DNA of 53,576 nucleotides from Sphaerochaetaceae bacterium (GCA_024699225.1 JAILPZ010000044.1:1-53576); one strand, 5' to 3'; counted from the first letter of the stretch, positions 42,906 to 52,471 are shown. Notes: generated from the letters alone by a model not told the origin. Translations and numbers: made by a program.

Positions 42906-43750
42906 CAGAACCTTCCTTCAAACCATTTTGCACTGGTTTCAATACTCTTCAGGGGATCATTGTCTATCCAGTTTTTATGACTCTCAAGCACTACTGAGTT
43001 TACTCCGTTAATAAGCGCTATATTTGACAGGGCATCCAGATTCATATTCCCGTATCCGAGTTCCATGCTGTCAGCTTTTAAAATGGGAGTCATGGAAACT
43101 CCGCTCTGTCTTGACCCTCTGTCTGTTACATGCCACATCTTCATCCTCTGACCAAGGCGCTTCATCCATGATACAGCATCAGCACCAGCTTCAGTAAACC
43201 AGTAACTGTCAAATTCAAAACCAACAAAGTCCCCATCTGTTTCTTCAAGTAAAACATCATAGGCGGTTTTGTTTTCTGCAACTTTCAGAAGTTCAACATT
43301 ATGGTTGTGGTACAGAAGGCTCATGTTTCTTTCTTTAAGAAGTTTTCCGGCCTCATTAAGGGAGGCTGCAAGCTTCTTAACCTCATCAGGGCTTGAGTAA
43401 TCAAAGCGGTACATACCTGTTATAACAAGCCTGTCGGTGTTAAAGGAAGCAGCATCTTGTGCAACCTTCTCAGGTTCCCTTTTAAGGCTTCCCAGGTCTG
43501 TGTGCAGTGAGGCAACTGACAGACCGGACTCCTTAATCAGGTTCTGCCAGTTAAGATTACCGCCCCTACCTGTAGGCATGCCCGCCATACGGGTCAGGGT
43601 TCTTACCATAAATGAGGAAGGATGAATCATGAAACGGTTCAGTTCCAGGCCGTCATAGCCTGCGTTTTTTATCCTTTCAAGGGTAGCGCGGGCCTGTTTC
43701 TCATTTCCTGTTACTGTTCCGAGCATTATCTGTTGAACATATTTTTTCAC
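42905..43750 (-). CDS. Sugar phosphate isomerase/epimerase-like TIM-barrel protein
   Basis: A 281-residue AP-endonuclease-2/xylose-isomerase-like TIM barrel. Metal-site type residues lie along the strands: YDGLELNR, SLHTDLGS, YHNHNVEL, VGFEFDSYWFTEAG, MWHVTDRG and VVLESHKNW. Such proteins isomerise or epimerise sugars, or act on keto-glycosides. Its place among glycosidases suggests it processes a released sugar; the exact reaction is unknown. Start is GTG, coupled to the GH2 stop (GTGA). Confidence 0.85.
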   Translation of the reverse strand: MKKYVQQIMLGTVTGNEKQARATLERIKNAGYDGLELNRFMIHPSSFMVRTLTRMAGMPTGRGGNLNWQNLIKESGLSVASLHTDLGSLKREPEKVAQDAASFNTDRLVITGMYRFDYSSPDEVKKLAASLNEAGKLLKERNMSLLYHNHNVELLKVAENKTAYDVLLEETDGDFVGFEFDSYWFTEAGADAVSWMKRLGQRMKMWHVTDRGSRQSGVSMTPILKADSMELGYGNMNLDALSNIALINGVNSVVLESHKNWIDNDPLKSIETSAKWFEGRF

Positions 43751-45924
43751 TTATGTATCCCCTGCAGAATTCTGTTCATCTGCTTTATATTTTCTTCTGA
43801 GGCACCGGACTGCTTCATCAGACTTAAAAGCGTAATTCTTTCCATCATGCGTACAAGAGCAGGATTATCTTTAACAATCTCAGCCACATCTCCGCGGTTT
43901 TTAGCTCCTTCCGCCATCATGGCGTTTACAACAGCTGCAGATTTCTCATTGGCCTTCAACTCACCAAGTGTATCACTGACAGAGAAACACTCGGGGTCAA
44001 AATCAGCGTCAAACCAGTTTACAACAGTTGAAGTCTTGTTAAAAATATAGCTCTTTTCTGCCTCATCAACCTTGTAGATCACCATTTCATCAGTACAGCT
44101 TCCCGAAACAGCCCTTATGGTATGCTTTCCACAGTTTTCATATGTCAGAGGGATGCGGAAGGTAAATACCGTACTTCCGTCCAGTTCCATTTCAGGCCAG
44201 TTGTCCACAAATAGTGATACATGGTTTTCATTTGAATATACCTTAATCTCTGTTTCATCTCCGCTGCGTTTCTCAAAACGTTTTCCACAGAGATGAACAA
44301 AGCTTTCATTCTTATTCCATGCCGCCTTGTAGAGGTAGAAGGCGTCCTTTCTTGTCTGTCGGTCAAAGGTAACCAGGCCTTTCTGGTTCTCGCCATGCTT
44401 TCCACCTTCGTCTCTGCCGTCAGCAGCAAAATCAAAGAGGTTCCATACATGAGTGGCCCAGAGATATGGTCTTTCCTCTATCATGCGGAGCATGTGCTCA
44501 TGATAAAGGCACTGAAATTCCTCAGTGTAGTCTCCCCTCTCAGGATTCTCACTGTGGTATGCAACATTTGCATCTGCACCATACTCGGAGAAACCCATTA
44601 CCCTTTGCGGATATTTTTCATGATATTCGTCAAAGAAACTGTCCGTTTGTGACATCTCGCCCAGATACCAGCCGAAGTAGAGGTTGTAACTGTTGATGTC
44701 AGGAATCTCAAGCATGGGGCTTTCCTGTTCAAGCATAAATACGTTTGCCATAACGGTCAGTCTGGTTTTATCCATTTCATGACACAAGTCATTTAAGAGT
44801 CTGTGGTTATCCAGCAGCTCTTCATTTACAACACTTGCAGATGTAATCTCATTTGAAAGACCCCAGACAACGATAGACGGGTGGTTGTAACACTGAGTTA
44901 CAAGCTCACGCATCTGAGATACTGTGTTTTCCCTACCTTTGTTCATGTGCATGGTGATATAGGGAATCTCTGCCCAGGCTACTATTCCGTACCTGTCGCA
45001 GAGGTCGTAGAAATACTGTGAATGCTGATAGTGTGCAAGTCTTACGGTATTTGCACCTATTTCACGGATTATGGCCATATCCCTGTCATGGTCGGCGGGA
45101 CTAAGGGCATTTCCTTTTCCCTTTAAGTCCTGATGCCTGCTCACACCTCTTAACGGATAACTTCTGCCGTTGAGGAAAAAGCCCTTCTCAGGATCACAGC
45201 TGTATGTTCTGCATCCGAATGAAGTGCACACTCTGTCTCCGCTTTCCAGGGTTGCAGTTGCAGTATAAAGATACGGATCAAAAACTCCGTCCCAGAGTCT
45301 TACATTCTCTATGGTAAAGGTGGCACAGGCATGGCCGTCTGTGCTCTTAACACAGGTCTTCTGATCTGCAACACATATTTCAACATTATCTGAATTCTGC
45401 CATGTTTCTACAGTAACCTCTGCGCTCTTTTTCTCAAGATTAACAATAGGAGTTACTTTGATACCCGGTGTACCATCTTTTAAGAGCTCAAAATGCTCTG
45501 AAGGGACTGTAATAAGATTTACATCCCTGTAAAGTCCTCCGTAGAAGGTAAAATCTGCCTTCTGCGGATAGACTTTTGTATTATCGCTGTTATCCACAGC
45601 TACAAGGATCTCATCAGAGCCTTTAAGATGCTCCGTAAGATCTAAACGGAAAGTTGAGTATCCTCCGTCATGAACGCAAAGCTGCTCTCCGTTCAGACAG
45701 ACTGTTGCACTCATGGCAGCGCCATTGAATTCAATAAAGACACGTTCTTCTTTTTTTACCTGACAATCAAGAGTTCTTCTGTAGTAACAGGTTCCTCTGT
45801 AATAGTCATTTCCACCATCCTGTCCGTCCACAGCATTCCATGTATGGGGAACAGTGATTTCTTCCCAATTAAGTTTGTCCTTTGAAAACTGCCATGCAGT
45901 AAGCTTAGATACTCTTCTTTCCAA
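43747..45924 (-). CDS. GH2 family beta-galactosidase/beta-glucuronidase-type glycosidase
   Basis: A 725-residue retaining enzyme. The N-terminal sugar-binding domain has PHTWN and YYRGTCYYRR, followed by the Ig-like domain and TIM barrel with the acid/base E359 (GLSNE), nucleophile E447 (GFSEYG) and the earlier RLAHYQHSQYFYDLCDRYGIVAWAEIP. The C-terminal ~75 residues carry an unusual Lys/Glu-rich tail with no known domain. No signal peptide. I place the start at TTG 45924, 6 nt after SD GAGGTG, since the open frame upstream runs into the transporter gene. Follows the symporter stop by 10 nt. Confidence 0.9.
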   Translation of the reverse strand: MERRVSKLTAWQFSKDKLNWEEITVPHTWNAVDGQDGGNDYYRGTCYYRRTLDCQVKKEERVFIEFNGAAMSATVCLNGEQLCVHDGGYSTFRLDLTEHLKGSDEILVAVDNSDNTKVYPQKADFTFYGGLYRDVNLITVPSEHFELLKDGTPGIKVTPIVNLEKKSAEVTVETWQNSDNVEICVADQKTCVKSTDGHACATFTIENVRLWDGVFDPYLYTATATLESGDRVCTSFGCRTYSCDPEKGFFLNGRSYPLRGVSRHQDLKGKGNALSPADHDRDMAIIREIGANTVRLAHYQHSQYFYDLCDRYGIVAWAEIPYITMHMNKGRENTVSQMRELVTQCYNHPSIVVWGLSNEITSASVVNEELLDNHRLLNDLCHEMDKTRLTVMANVFMLEQESPMLEIPDINSYNLYFGWYLGEMSQTDSFFDEYHEKYPQRVMGFSEYGADANVAYHSENPERGDYTEEFQCLYHEHMLRMIEERPYLWATHVWNLFDFAADGRDEGGKHGENQKGLVTFDRQTRKDAFYLYKAAWNKNESFVHLCGKRFEKRSGDETEIKVYSNENHVSLFVDNWPEMELDGSTVFTFRIPLTYENCGKHTIRAVSGSCTDEMVIYKVDEAEKSYIFNKTSTVVNWFDADFDPECFSVSDTLGELKANEKSAAVVNAMMAEGAKNRGDVAEIVKDNPALVRMMERITLLSLMKQSGASEENIKQMNRILQGIHK

Positions 45925-45934
45925 TTTAATCACC

Positions 45935-47398
45935 TCAACCTTTAAGTTCAGCTTTCTTCTCGCTGATTCTCTTCTGGACTTCAATCATTTCCTTACGGTC
46001 AAGTCCGCAGAAACGCATTGCAAAGAGGGTGACAAACCATCCGATAATTGCAAGGCCGTATCTGAGGAACATGGTCATCCAGAAGACACCGGCTGTAGCC
46101 TCATCTCCGGGCTGCGGTAATGTTGCTGTATAACCTATGATGGCTACACATCCGGTTGCGATTGCTGCTGAGAATGAAGAAACAATCTTGTCTACAAGGC
46201 TGTATGTACCTGTGATAACTGCAGGAATGTACTTTCCGCTTCTGTCCAGCTCATAGTCAATGATATCAGCCATGAAACCTGTGTTTGAAGTTGTTATACC
46301 CATGGCAAATCCGTTACAGACCAGAGTAAGAAGTACGAATAAAACCATAGTTATTCCCATGTGGGCTATGCTTGACGGATCAATTACTATAAAGAACAGA
46401 ATTATAACCGCATTTGCAATAAGACTGAGAGTTGTCCATCTTACAATTGACTCCTTGTGACCGTGTTTACCTGCGTATTTGGCACCAATGAAGGCAAATA
46501 CTATGGATGGGAGCATACCAATAACACTAAGTATGGTACCAAGTCCCATGTTTCCGATAAGAATACCCAAAAGCATGGTAGTTACAACACTTGCACTCTG
46601 AGCCTGCTGGGCAATCTTGTCAGATGCAGCTGAAGCAATATAGCACTGAAGGGGCTTGTTATCCTTAAGGACACTGATCATGTCCTTGAGCTTGAGCTGC
46701 TGGTCTTCTTTCTTTGTTCCCTTGAAGAATTCAGGCTTGTCATATGCTGAAACACCGAGACATACAAGAACAACACCAACAAAAGAAATTCCTATTACCA
46801 GGAATGTTGCTGCTGAAAGGAAGGCCTGATTATATGTTCCGCCAAAACGTGGAAGCATAACAACGTTAAGGACGATTGTGAGAATCATAGGAACCATGTA
46901 GTTGAAGATTGTAAACCAGACACCAACCATAGGACGCTGCTTGGGATCATTTGTAATCAAAGCAGGAAGTGTCTGAGCTGTCATGTTGACGATTGTGTAA
47001 CCTATTACATAAAGCATGTAGCAGGCAAGGAAAACCGGTACACCATGACCCTTGCTAGAGAAAGCATGGAACATGAAGAAAATTCCAAGGCTCTGAACCG
47101 CCCAGCCGAGAAGCATGAGGGGTCTTACCTTACCCCATCTGGTGTTCATTCTGTCATACAGGAATGCCAGAAGCGGGTCGGTGATTGCATCAAAAATTCT
47201 TGTGAATGTCAGAAGACCTGCAATTACTGCTGTCGCAATGCCATATCCAATGCTTGCTGAATAACTGGCCATACCTATAAGTGAATATATAGCCATTCCG
47301 TTAAGGCCGTTGCTGGCCACAAGGATGATTTGCCAGAGCTTTGCTCTTCTGTAATCTACACCATCCTCAATACTTGCACTAATCTTGTTAGTTGCCAC
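45935..47398 (-). CDS. GPH-family sugar:cation symporter (MFS)
   Basis: A 487-residue, 12-helix transporter of the glycoside-pentoside-hexuronide group (MelB-like). TRIFDAITDPLLAFLYDRMNTRWGKVRPLMLLGW covers the conserved cation-binding Asp helix and cytoplasmic loop. It likely brings oligosaccharides or glycosides in with Na+ or H+ for the four cytoplasmic hydrolases encoded downstream. Start is GTG (47398) with SD AAAGGAG. First gene of the operon, divergent from the AraC regulator. Confidence 0.92.
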   Translation of the reverse strand: MATNKISASIEDGVDYRRAKLWQIILVASNGLNGMAIYSLIGMASYSASIGYGIATAVIAGLLTFTRIFDAITDPLLAFLYDRMNTRWGKVRPLMLLGWAVQSLGIFFMFHAFSSKGHGVPVFLACYMLYVIGYTIVNMTAQTLPALITNDPKQRPMVGVWFTIFNYMVPMILTIVLNVVMLPRFGGTYNQAFLSAATFLVIGISFVGVVLVCLGVSAYDKPEFFKGTKKEDQQLKLKDMISVLKDNKPLQCYIASAASDKIAQQAQSASVVTTMLLGILIGNMGLGTILSVIGMLPSIVFAFIGAKYAGKHGHKESIVRWTTLSLIANAVIILFFIVIDPSSIAHMGITMVLFVLLTLVCNGFAMGITTSNTGFMADIIDYELDRSGKYIPAVITGTYSLVDKIVSSFSAAIATGCVAIIGYTATLPQPGDEATAGVFWMTMFLRYGLAIIGWFVTLFAMRFCGLDRKEMIEVQKRISEKKAELKG

Positions 47399-47598
47399 TT
47401 TAACACTCCTTTAAGACATTAAAAACATTGTTTGTCTCAATTTAAAGATAACAGTAGAAAATCCGGCATAATAGTCTCATAAATTAGTGAAAAGTTACAA
47501 AAATTCATGATTTATAAATTATAGTTTTTTACAAGCAAAACTATTTAATACATGTTACAATATCTTTTATAAACAGAAGTTATTAGGATGGTAAAAAA
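47399..47598. promoter_or_regulatory. Divergent control region of the glycoside operon and AraC gene
   Basis: 200 bp of A/T-rich DNA. On the minus strand a perfect -10 TATAAT (47523-47518) could drive the operon, with a leader of about 110 nt, but there is no good -35, as often seen at activator-dependent promoters. GTTACAA occurs twice, exactly 60 bp apart (47494-47500 and 47554-47560), possible AraC half-sites. None of this is firm. Confidence 0.4.
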
Positions 47599-48822
47599 AT
47601 GAATACAAACAGGGAACAGATTGAAAAAACTCTAATTTTTCTTGAATCTCTGTTTCCTGCTGAAAACATGTGCGGAATCTGGTGTTACGACACCGGAGGT
47701 AAGTCTATCTCAAGTACATACTCAGGAAGAGAAAGAAGTGCCCTTGAAAACGCCATGATCAAACTCGGAGCCATGGAAAGAATCCTGGAACTGTATAAAG
47801 CCGGGCAGGTCAGTGAACCCAGACTGATTGGCTCTTCCTTAGGAATGCAGTGGGCTGCTGTTTTTGAGGACAGCAGAAAAGATACAAGAATCTTTGTTAT
47901 AGGTCCCGTGTTCTATACAAGCGTTTCAGAAAATCAGATAAGACAGGAACTTCCTCCCTATATTTCGGACACTCTTTCAAACATGATTGGCAAAATACCC
48001 ATTATGTCAAACTCTGTTCTACTGAACTATGTTACAAATATACATAATGCCATAACCGGCAGAAACCTCAGTAAGATGGAGCTCTATTCCGGTAAAAATA
48101 AGGGAATGTATGTTGACACCAGCATATCCGGGAAAAGAGACAGGGAAAAAATATACATGAGTGAGCAGGAAATGCTCAGCACGGTAAGAGAAGGCAACAT
48201 AAACTACAAAAATGCCTTCATGAAATCAATCAGTTTGAGCCAGGGTGTTCCGGTTCAGGGAAAAGATCCGCTGAGACAGGCCAAGACAAGTCTTGTGGTT
48301 ATGGAAACCCTTATCTCGCGTGCTGCAATGGAAGGGGGACTGAACCCGGAAATAGCCTACTCTCTCGGAGATTCATATCTGAAGGCTATTGAAAACAGCG
48401 AGGACAGTGGAGAACTTTTCTCTCTGGCAAACGCCATGTTCCACGATTTTGTATACAGAGTGCACAGGACAAAGAACGACAAAGGCTATTCCTCAGCAGT
48501 CCAGAAATGTTGTGATTTTATAGAAGTTTCCCAGAACAGAAGAATTTCAGCCTATGACCTGAGTGTACTCTGCGGTTATTCAGAATACTACATAACTGAC
48601 AAATTCAAAAAAGAAACAGGAGTATCCTTAATCCGGTATATAAGAAATTCCAAAATAGAAAAATCTAAAAGTATGCTTGCCACTACATCCATGACAATAA
48701 ATGAGATAGCTTCTCATCTTGCATTTAATACAACAAACTATTTTATCCAAAGCTTTAAAACAGTTACGGGCATGACTCCAACTGAATACAGAAAGAAAAC
48801 AAGAAAAGAGCCAAAAAGCTAA
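47599..48822 (+). CDS. AraC/XylS family transcriptional regulator
   Basis: A 407-residue regulator. The C-terminal ~100 residues hold the two helix-turn-helix motifs: ISAYDLSVLCGYSEYYITDKFKKETG and MTINEIASHLAFNTTNYFIQSFKTVTGMTPTEYR. The N-terminal ~290 residues are a sensor-type region without a recognised cupin; the pattern resembles large AraC regulators common in Firmicutes. The divergent placement suggests it activates the GPH-GH operon when the sugar is present. SD is AGGATGG about 8 nt upstream. Ends 11 bp from the convergent murD. Confidence 0.92.
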   Translation: MNTNREQIEKTLIFLESLFPAENMCGIWCYDTGGKSISSTYSGRERSALENAMIKLGAMERILELYKAGQVSEPRLIGSSLGMQWAAVFEDSRKDTRIFVIGPVFYTSVSENQIRQELPPYISDTLSNMIGKIPIMSNSVLLNYVTNIHNAITGRNLSKMELYSGKNKGMYVDTSISGKRDREKIYMSEQEMLSTVREGNINYKNAFMKSISLSQGVPVQGKDPLRQAKTSLVVMETLISRAAMEGGLNPEIAYSLGDSYLKAIENSEDSGELFSLANAMFHDFVYRVHRTKNDKGYSSAVQKCCDFIEVSQNRRISAYDLSVLCGYSEYYITDKFKKETGVSLIRYIRNSKIEKSKSMLATTSMTINEIASHLAFNTTNYFIQSFKTVTGMTPTEYRKKTRKEPKS

Positions 48823-48833
48823 GAAGAAGAGTG

Positions 48834-50120
48834 CTACTCATCCAAAGCCTTACAGGCGCGGGCAAAGAGGTCTCCCCTTTCAAACTCATCAGAGAAGTAT
48901 TCATATGCCATAGCTCCGGGTGACAGCAGTATAACTTCCTGTTTTCCGTCATTTGGATCAGTACCCATAAAGGCTGCATTAACAGCATCTTCCATCTTTA
49001 TAAAAGGACCGTTAAAAGAGATACCGTTTTTCTGGAGAAGCGGCATAAGGGCAGAACGGGTAAAAGATCCGTCAAGAAGAGTGACACTGGCACAATGTGA
49101 AAGACTGTTAATCAAACAGGAAGAATCCAGATTGCGGCCCGTGCCTCCGCATATGATGTGCACAGGAAGTGATGCAAATTGTTGATAGGCAAAAACAACC
49201 GATTCCGGTATAGTAGCTGAACTGTCATTTACAGCAATAATTTCACCGTTCATCAGTATAATTTCACTCTGATTGGGAACTCCCCTGAAACTCTTTAATC
49301 CCTGAGATCTTTTTCCTGCCGGTATTCCTATTGCAGAGAGTACCGCATATGCGTTTCTGAGGGACTCAGGTATTTCTGAGCTCATGGATTTTGACAGTGC
49401 TTCAATAGAAGATATGGCAGAAAGCTTTTTATCAATAATTCTTGCAAGTGGCTTTCTCATTTCCTGCGGACAGACAATCTTTGCAGATTTTCTAGCATAT
49501 ACAGTTTCCTTTCCCTTTACAGCTTCATCTGTCTCCTGGTTATAACCCGTAATCAACGAAAGCTCTACGTCTGGAAAATCCTCACCAAGAATATACAGAG
49601 CATCCCTTAACTGACGGGAACTGAATTCACAGATAAGGTACTGAGGAATCTCTCCTCTGTTTAAAAGAGCAAGCTCAGCATAGGCAGAGCGTCCCAGGTT
49701 TCCGCAGGTATGGACAGTATGTCCGAAGGCTTTAAGGGTATGGCTTATGGCACTTGCAGCGATAGTCTTTCCCTTAATGCCTGAAATCAGAATTATCTTT
49801 GTTTCTTTAATCAGAGGTGATGAGAGCAGTTCTGAAAAACTGCTTACTACATTTTTGGCATATTTTAAATATTCATTTGAAAAGTCTATGGCAGGAGTCT
49901 TAACTACTTTGTCAGCCCATTTGAAGTCTTCTTCCCTGTATCCGTCACTAATAATCTCAACGCCGTGAGACTTAAGGAATTCGGCTCCTTCTCCCAAAGA
50001 TTTCAAATCCTTGAGATCTGTGAGCCGGACGTTACAACCCAAAGAGGCATAGTATAAAGCATTTTTTAGACCGCCATCGCGACGCTCATAGCCTAAAATC
50101 AGAATATTTTCACTACCCAT
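48834..50120 (-). CDS. murD: UDP-N-acetylmuramoyl-L-alanine--D-glutamate ligase-like protein (divergent MurD)
   Basis: A 428-residue Mur ligase. It has the Rossmann-like N-terminal domain (ILILGYERRDGGLKNA), a central ATPase with P-loop ISGIKGKT, the CEFSSRQL motif, NDSSAT, and GGTGRNLD in the C-terminal domain. The chain aligns with MurD rather than MurC/E/F by these marks. Several usually fixed positions differ: TNGKS is IKGKT, the DHxDR motif reads ETDEA, and the GVPHR segment reads GVPNQ. MurD adds D-Glu to UDP-MurNAc-L-Ala in peptidoglycan synthesis. SD AGG is weak. Confidence 0.8.
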   Translation of the reverse strand: MGSENILILGYERRDGGLKNALYYASLGCNVRLTDLKDLKSLGEGAEFLKSHGVEIISDGYREEDFKWADKVVKTPAIDFSNEYLKYAKNVVSSFSELLSSPLIKETKIILISGIKGKTIAASAISHTLKAFGHTVHTCGNLGRSAYAELALLNRGEIPQYLICEFSSRQLRDALYILGEDFPDVELSLITGYNQETDEAVKGKETVYARKSAKIVCPQEMRKPLARIIDKKLSAISSIEALSKSMSSEIPESLRNAYAVLSAIGIPAGKRSQGLKSFRGVPNQSEIILMNGEIIAVNDSSATIPESVVFAYQQFASLPVHIICGGTGRNLDSSCLINSLSHCASVTLLDGSFTRSALMPLLQKNGISFNGPFIKMEDAVNAAFMGTDPNDGKQEVILLSPGAMAYEYFSDEFERGDLFARACKALDE

Positions 50121-50174
50121 TCAACCTATAAAACAAATTATAAGGCTTTAGGTAACAGAAAAATACTCAAATTA

Positions 50175-52421
50175 TCAGCCAACAGGTCCGTTGAGGTACT
50201 TCTTTGTTCCTACAGTCTTGCCTTCTGCTGTTACAAGAGCCTTTCCGTCAACCTTGAGAACTCCGTTTTCAACGTACAGAGGCATGGCAAAGAAATGATC
50301 CGGTTTGACGTAGAATACATCTCCCTCAGGATTCTTAAGACCTTCAGGAACAAGAGTTGCTCCGGCAGGAAGATCGTCAGCAAAGAGAACTTCACATGTT
50401 GAGTGCTCTTCAGCATCCGGATCCTGGGCTGCAAGAAGCATACCACGGCTCTTGACTCCCCTGAAGTTAGCCGGCTTAAGGTTGCTTACAAGAATAATGT
50501 GCTTGTGAAGAAGCTCGTCAGCTGTGTAATAGGGAACGATAGAGGAAACAATTGTTCTGCTCTCCTCCTCCTTTGCATCCAGAGTGAGGATGTAGAGGAA
50601 ATCTCCCTCCGGGTGCTTGTTGACTTCTGTAATCTCACAAACCTTGAGAATAACCTTGTCAGCAAACTTCTCTGCAATACTCTTGTTCTCTTCTGCAGCT
50701 TTTGCAGCCTGTGCAGCAGCCTTTGCAGCTGCCTTCTTGTCTATATTTGTATTTTCCATCTTTTTTTCCTCTCTTTCTTCCTGGGAACCACTGAAGCGGT
50801 TTCTCATCTCTTCAATTTCCTCATCTGCAAGTTTCTTAAACAGATAATCTGTCTGACCGACCTTTACAGCACCTGTGAATGACCCAAGATCATTCCAGGT
50901 ATGCCCTTCACAGTTGAGGAAACTGAGAATGCGTTTGCCTGTTTCAGGCATGTAAGGCTGAATCATAACACCCAGATCCCTGATGAGGTTTGCAAGTGTT
51001 CTGAGAACACGTACTGCAGCTTCAGGATCTGTGTTTCTGAGTTTCCACGGCTCAGATTCCTGGAAGTACTTGTTACCGAGACCTGAGAGCTCGAAGACAG
51101 CACGAAGTGCATCCCGCTCTTCTGAGCGCTCAAGCAGGTCAGTAATCTCAGCTTCTTTAGCCTTAAAGAGCTTAACCATCTCCTCGTCTGCATCTCCTGC
51201 AACAAGGTTTCCGTCAAAGTATCTTGAAATAAAGGTAAGAGCTCTGTTAACGAGGTTAGACAGGTTTCCGATAAGCTCGCCGTTTACCTTTTCCTGGAAT
51301 TCCTTCCATGAGAAGTTTACGTCTGACTTTTCAGGTCTGTTGTAGAACATGTAGAATCTCCAGACATCTGCCGGAATTCCTGTGCTCTGAACGTCATTTC
51401 CGAAAATTCCTATTCCCTTGCTCTTTGAGAACTTTCCGCCCTCGTAGTTCAGGTACTCTGTGGAACTCATGTGGTGAAGCATGGTCCAGTTCTCACCTGT
51501 TGTAAGCTCGGTGATGGGGAAGATAACTGTATGGAACGGAATGTTGTCCTTTCCGATAAACTGGAAAAGTTCAGTATCCTCAGGACTCTTCCACCAGCGC
51601 TCCCAGTCTTCAGTGTAGTTTGCTGAAATTGAAATATAACCTATAGGTGCATCAAACCAGACGTAGAATACCTTATCTTCATAGCCCTCTTTAGGTACCG
51701 GTATACCCCACTTGAGGTCTCTGGTAATACATCTTTCCTTAAGACCGTCACGAATCCAGCTCTTTGTAACCTGAACAGCGTTCTTGGCCCAGAATCCGTC
51801 AACACTGGCCTTCTCCATCCATGATTCAAGAAGAGGAAGAGCCTTTGGCAGATCAAGATAAAGGTGCTTTGTCTTTCTGATCTCAGGCTTTGTTCCGCAG
51901 ACTCCGCATCTTGGATTAATAAGTTCAGTAGGCTCGAGCAGGGTCTGACATGCGTCACACTGGTCTCCTCTTGCATCTGTGCTTCCGCAGTGAGGACATG
52001 TGCCTTCTACAAAGCGGTCTGCAAGAAAGCGCTTACAGGTGGGGCAGTAAAGCTGCTCTGTCTCCTTCTCTGTAATATAACCGGCCTCATCAACCTTCTT
52101 GAAAATACCCTGGACAATCTCTGTCTGCTTGGGTGTTGATGTTCTTCCGAAATAATCAAAATCAATGTTAAACCACTTGTAGATGTCTCTGTGAATGGCA
52201 TGGTAGTGGTCGCAGAGCTCTCTCGGGCTTACACCCTCTTTTGCAGCTCTGGTTTCTGTTGCTGTACCGTACTCGTCTGTTCCGCAGATATACAGGGTCT
52301 CGTAACCCTTGAGGCGGCAGAAACGGGCAAAGACATCAGCTGAGAGAACCTGTGTGAGGTTTCCCAGATGAGGAATGTTGTTAACATAAGGAAGTGCACT
52401 GGTTATAAGTCTTTTTTTCAT
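50175..52421 (-). CDS. metG: Methionyl-tRNA synthetase with C-terminal tRNA-binding domain
   Basis: A 748-residue class I synthetase. HLGN (18-21) is the HIGH motif and KFSKS (about 327-331) the KMSKS loop. The insert has two zinc-knuckle pairs: CPTC/CPHC and CDAC/CGVC. The anticodon-binding domain follows to about 545. A flexible Lys/Ala-rich linker (about 553-585) leads to an EMAP-II/Trbp111-type domain (LKVCEITEVNKHPEGD...NLKPANFRGVKSRGM). ATG 52421 was chosen over TTG 52457: the longer start lacks SD and would overlap the promoter. No SD precedes 52421 either, and a -10-like TATTAT ends 7 nt upstream. Confidence 0.96.
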   Translation of the reverse strand: MKKRLITSALPYVNNIPHLGNLTQVLSADVFARFCRLKGYETLYICGTDEYGTATETRAAKEGVSPRELCDHYHAIHRDIYKWFNIDFDYFGRTSTPKQTEIVQGIFKKVDEAGYITEKETEQLYCPTCKRFLADRFVEGTCPHCGSTDARGDQCDACQTLLEPTELINPRCGVCGTKPEIRKTKHLYLDLPKALPLLESWMEKASVDGFWAKNAVQVTKSWIRDGLKERCITRDLKWGIPVPKEGYEDKVFYVWFDAPIGYISISANYTEDWERWWKSPEDTELFQFIGKDNIPFHTVIFPITELTTGENWTMLHHMSSTEYLNYEGGKFSKSKGIGIFGNDVQSTGIPADVWRFYMFYNRPEKSDVNFSWKEFQEKVNGELIGNLSNLVNRALTFISRYFDGNLVAGDADEEMVKLFKAKEAEITDLLERSEERDALRAVFELSGLGNKYFQESEPWKLRNTDPEAAVRVLRTLANLIRDLGVMIQPYMPETGKRILSFLNCEGHTWNDLGSFTGAVKVGQTDYLFKKLADEEIEEMRNRFSGSQEEREEKKMENTNIDKKAAAKAAAQAAKAAEENKSIAEKFADKVILKVCEITEVNKHPEGDFLYILTLDAKEEESRTIVSSIVPYYTADELLHKHIILVSNLKPANFRGVKSRGMLLAAQDPDAEEHSTCEVLFADDLPAGATLVPEGLKNPEGDVFYVKPDHFFAMPLYVENGVLKVDGKALVTAEGKTVGTKKYLNGPVG
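50757..50773 (-). promoter_or_regulatory. Internal SD and ATG within metG
   Basis: Minus strand: GAGAGGA (50773-50767), 7 nt, ATG (50759-50757), in frame with metG just before the tRNA-binding tail. If used, it would produce a 194-residue free Trbp111-like protein. Confidence 0.35.
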
Positions 52422-52428
52422 AGGGGAT

Positions 52429-52457
52429 ATAATAATATCCGCTTGGTTTTTATTCAA
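52429..52457 (-). promoter_or_regulatory. Promoter of metG (leaderless start)
   Basis: Minus strand: TTGAAT (52457-52452), 17 bp, TATTAT (52434-52429), then 7 nt to the ATG at 52421, so transcription should begin at the start codon. Confidence 0.6.
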
Positions 52458-52471
52458 CCGCAGTAAGGTTT

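Noticed and set aside
47494-47560. Direct GTTACAA repeats as proven AraC operators
   Set aside because: Seven-base repeats are expected by chance in A/T-rich DNA; kept only as a remark.
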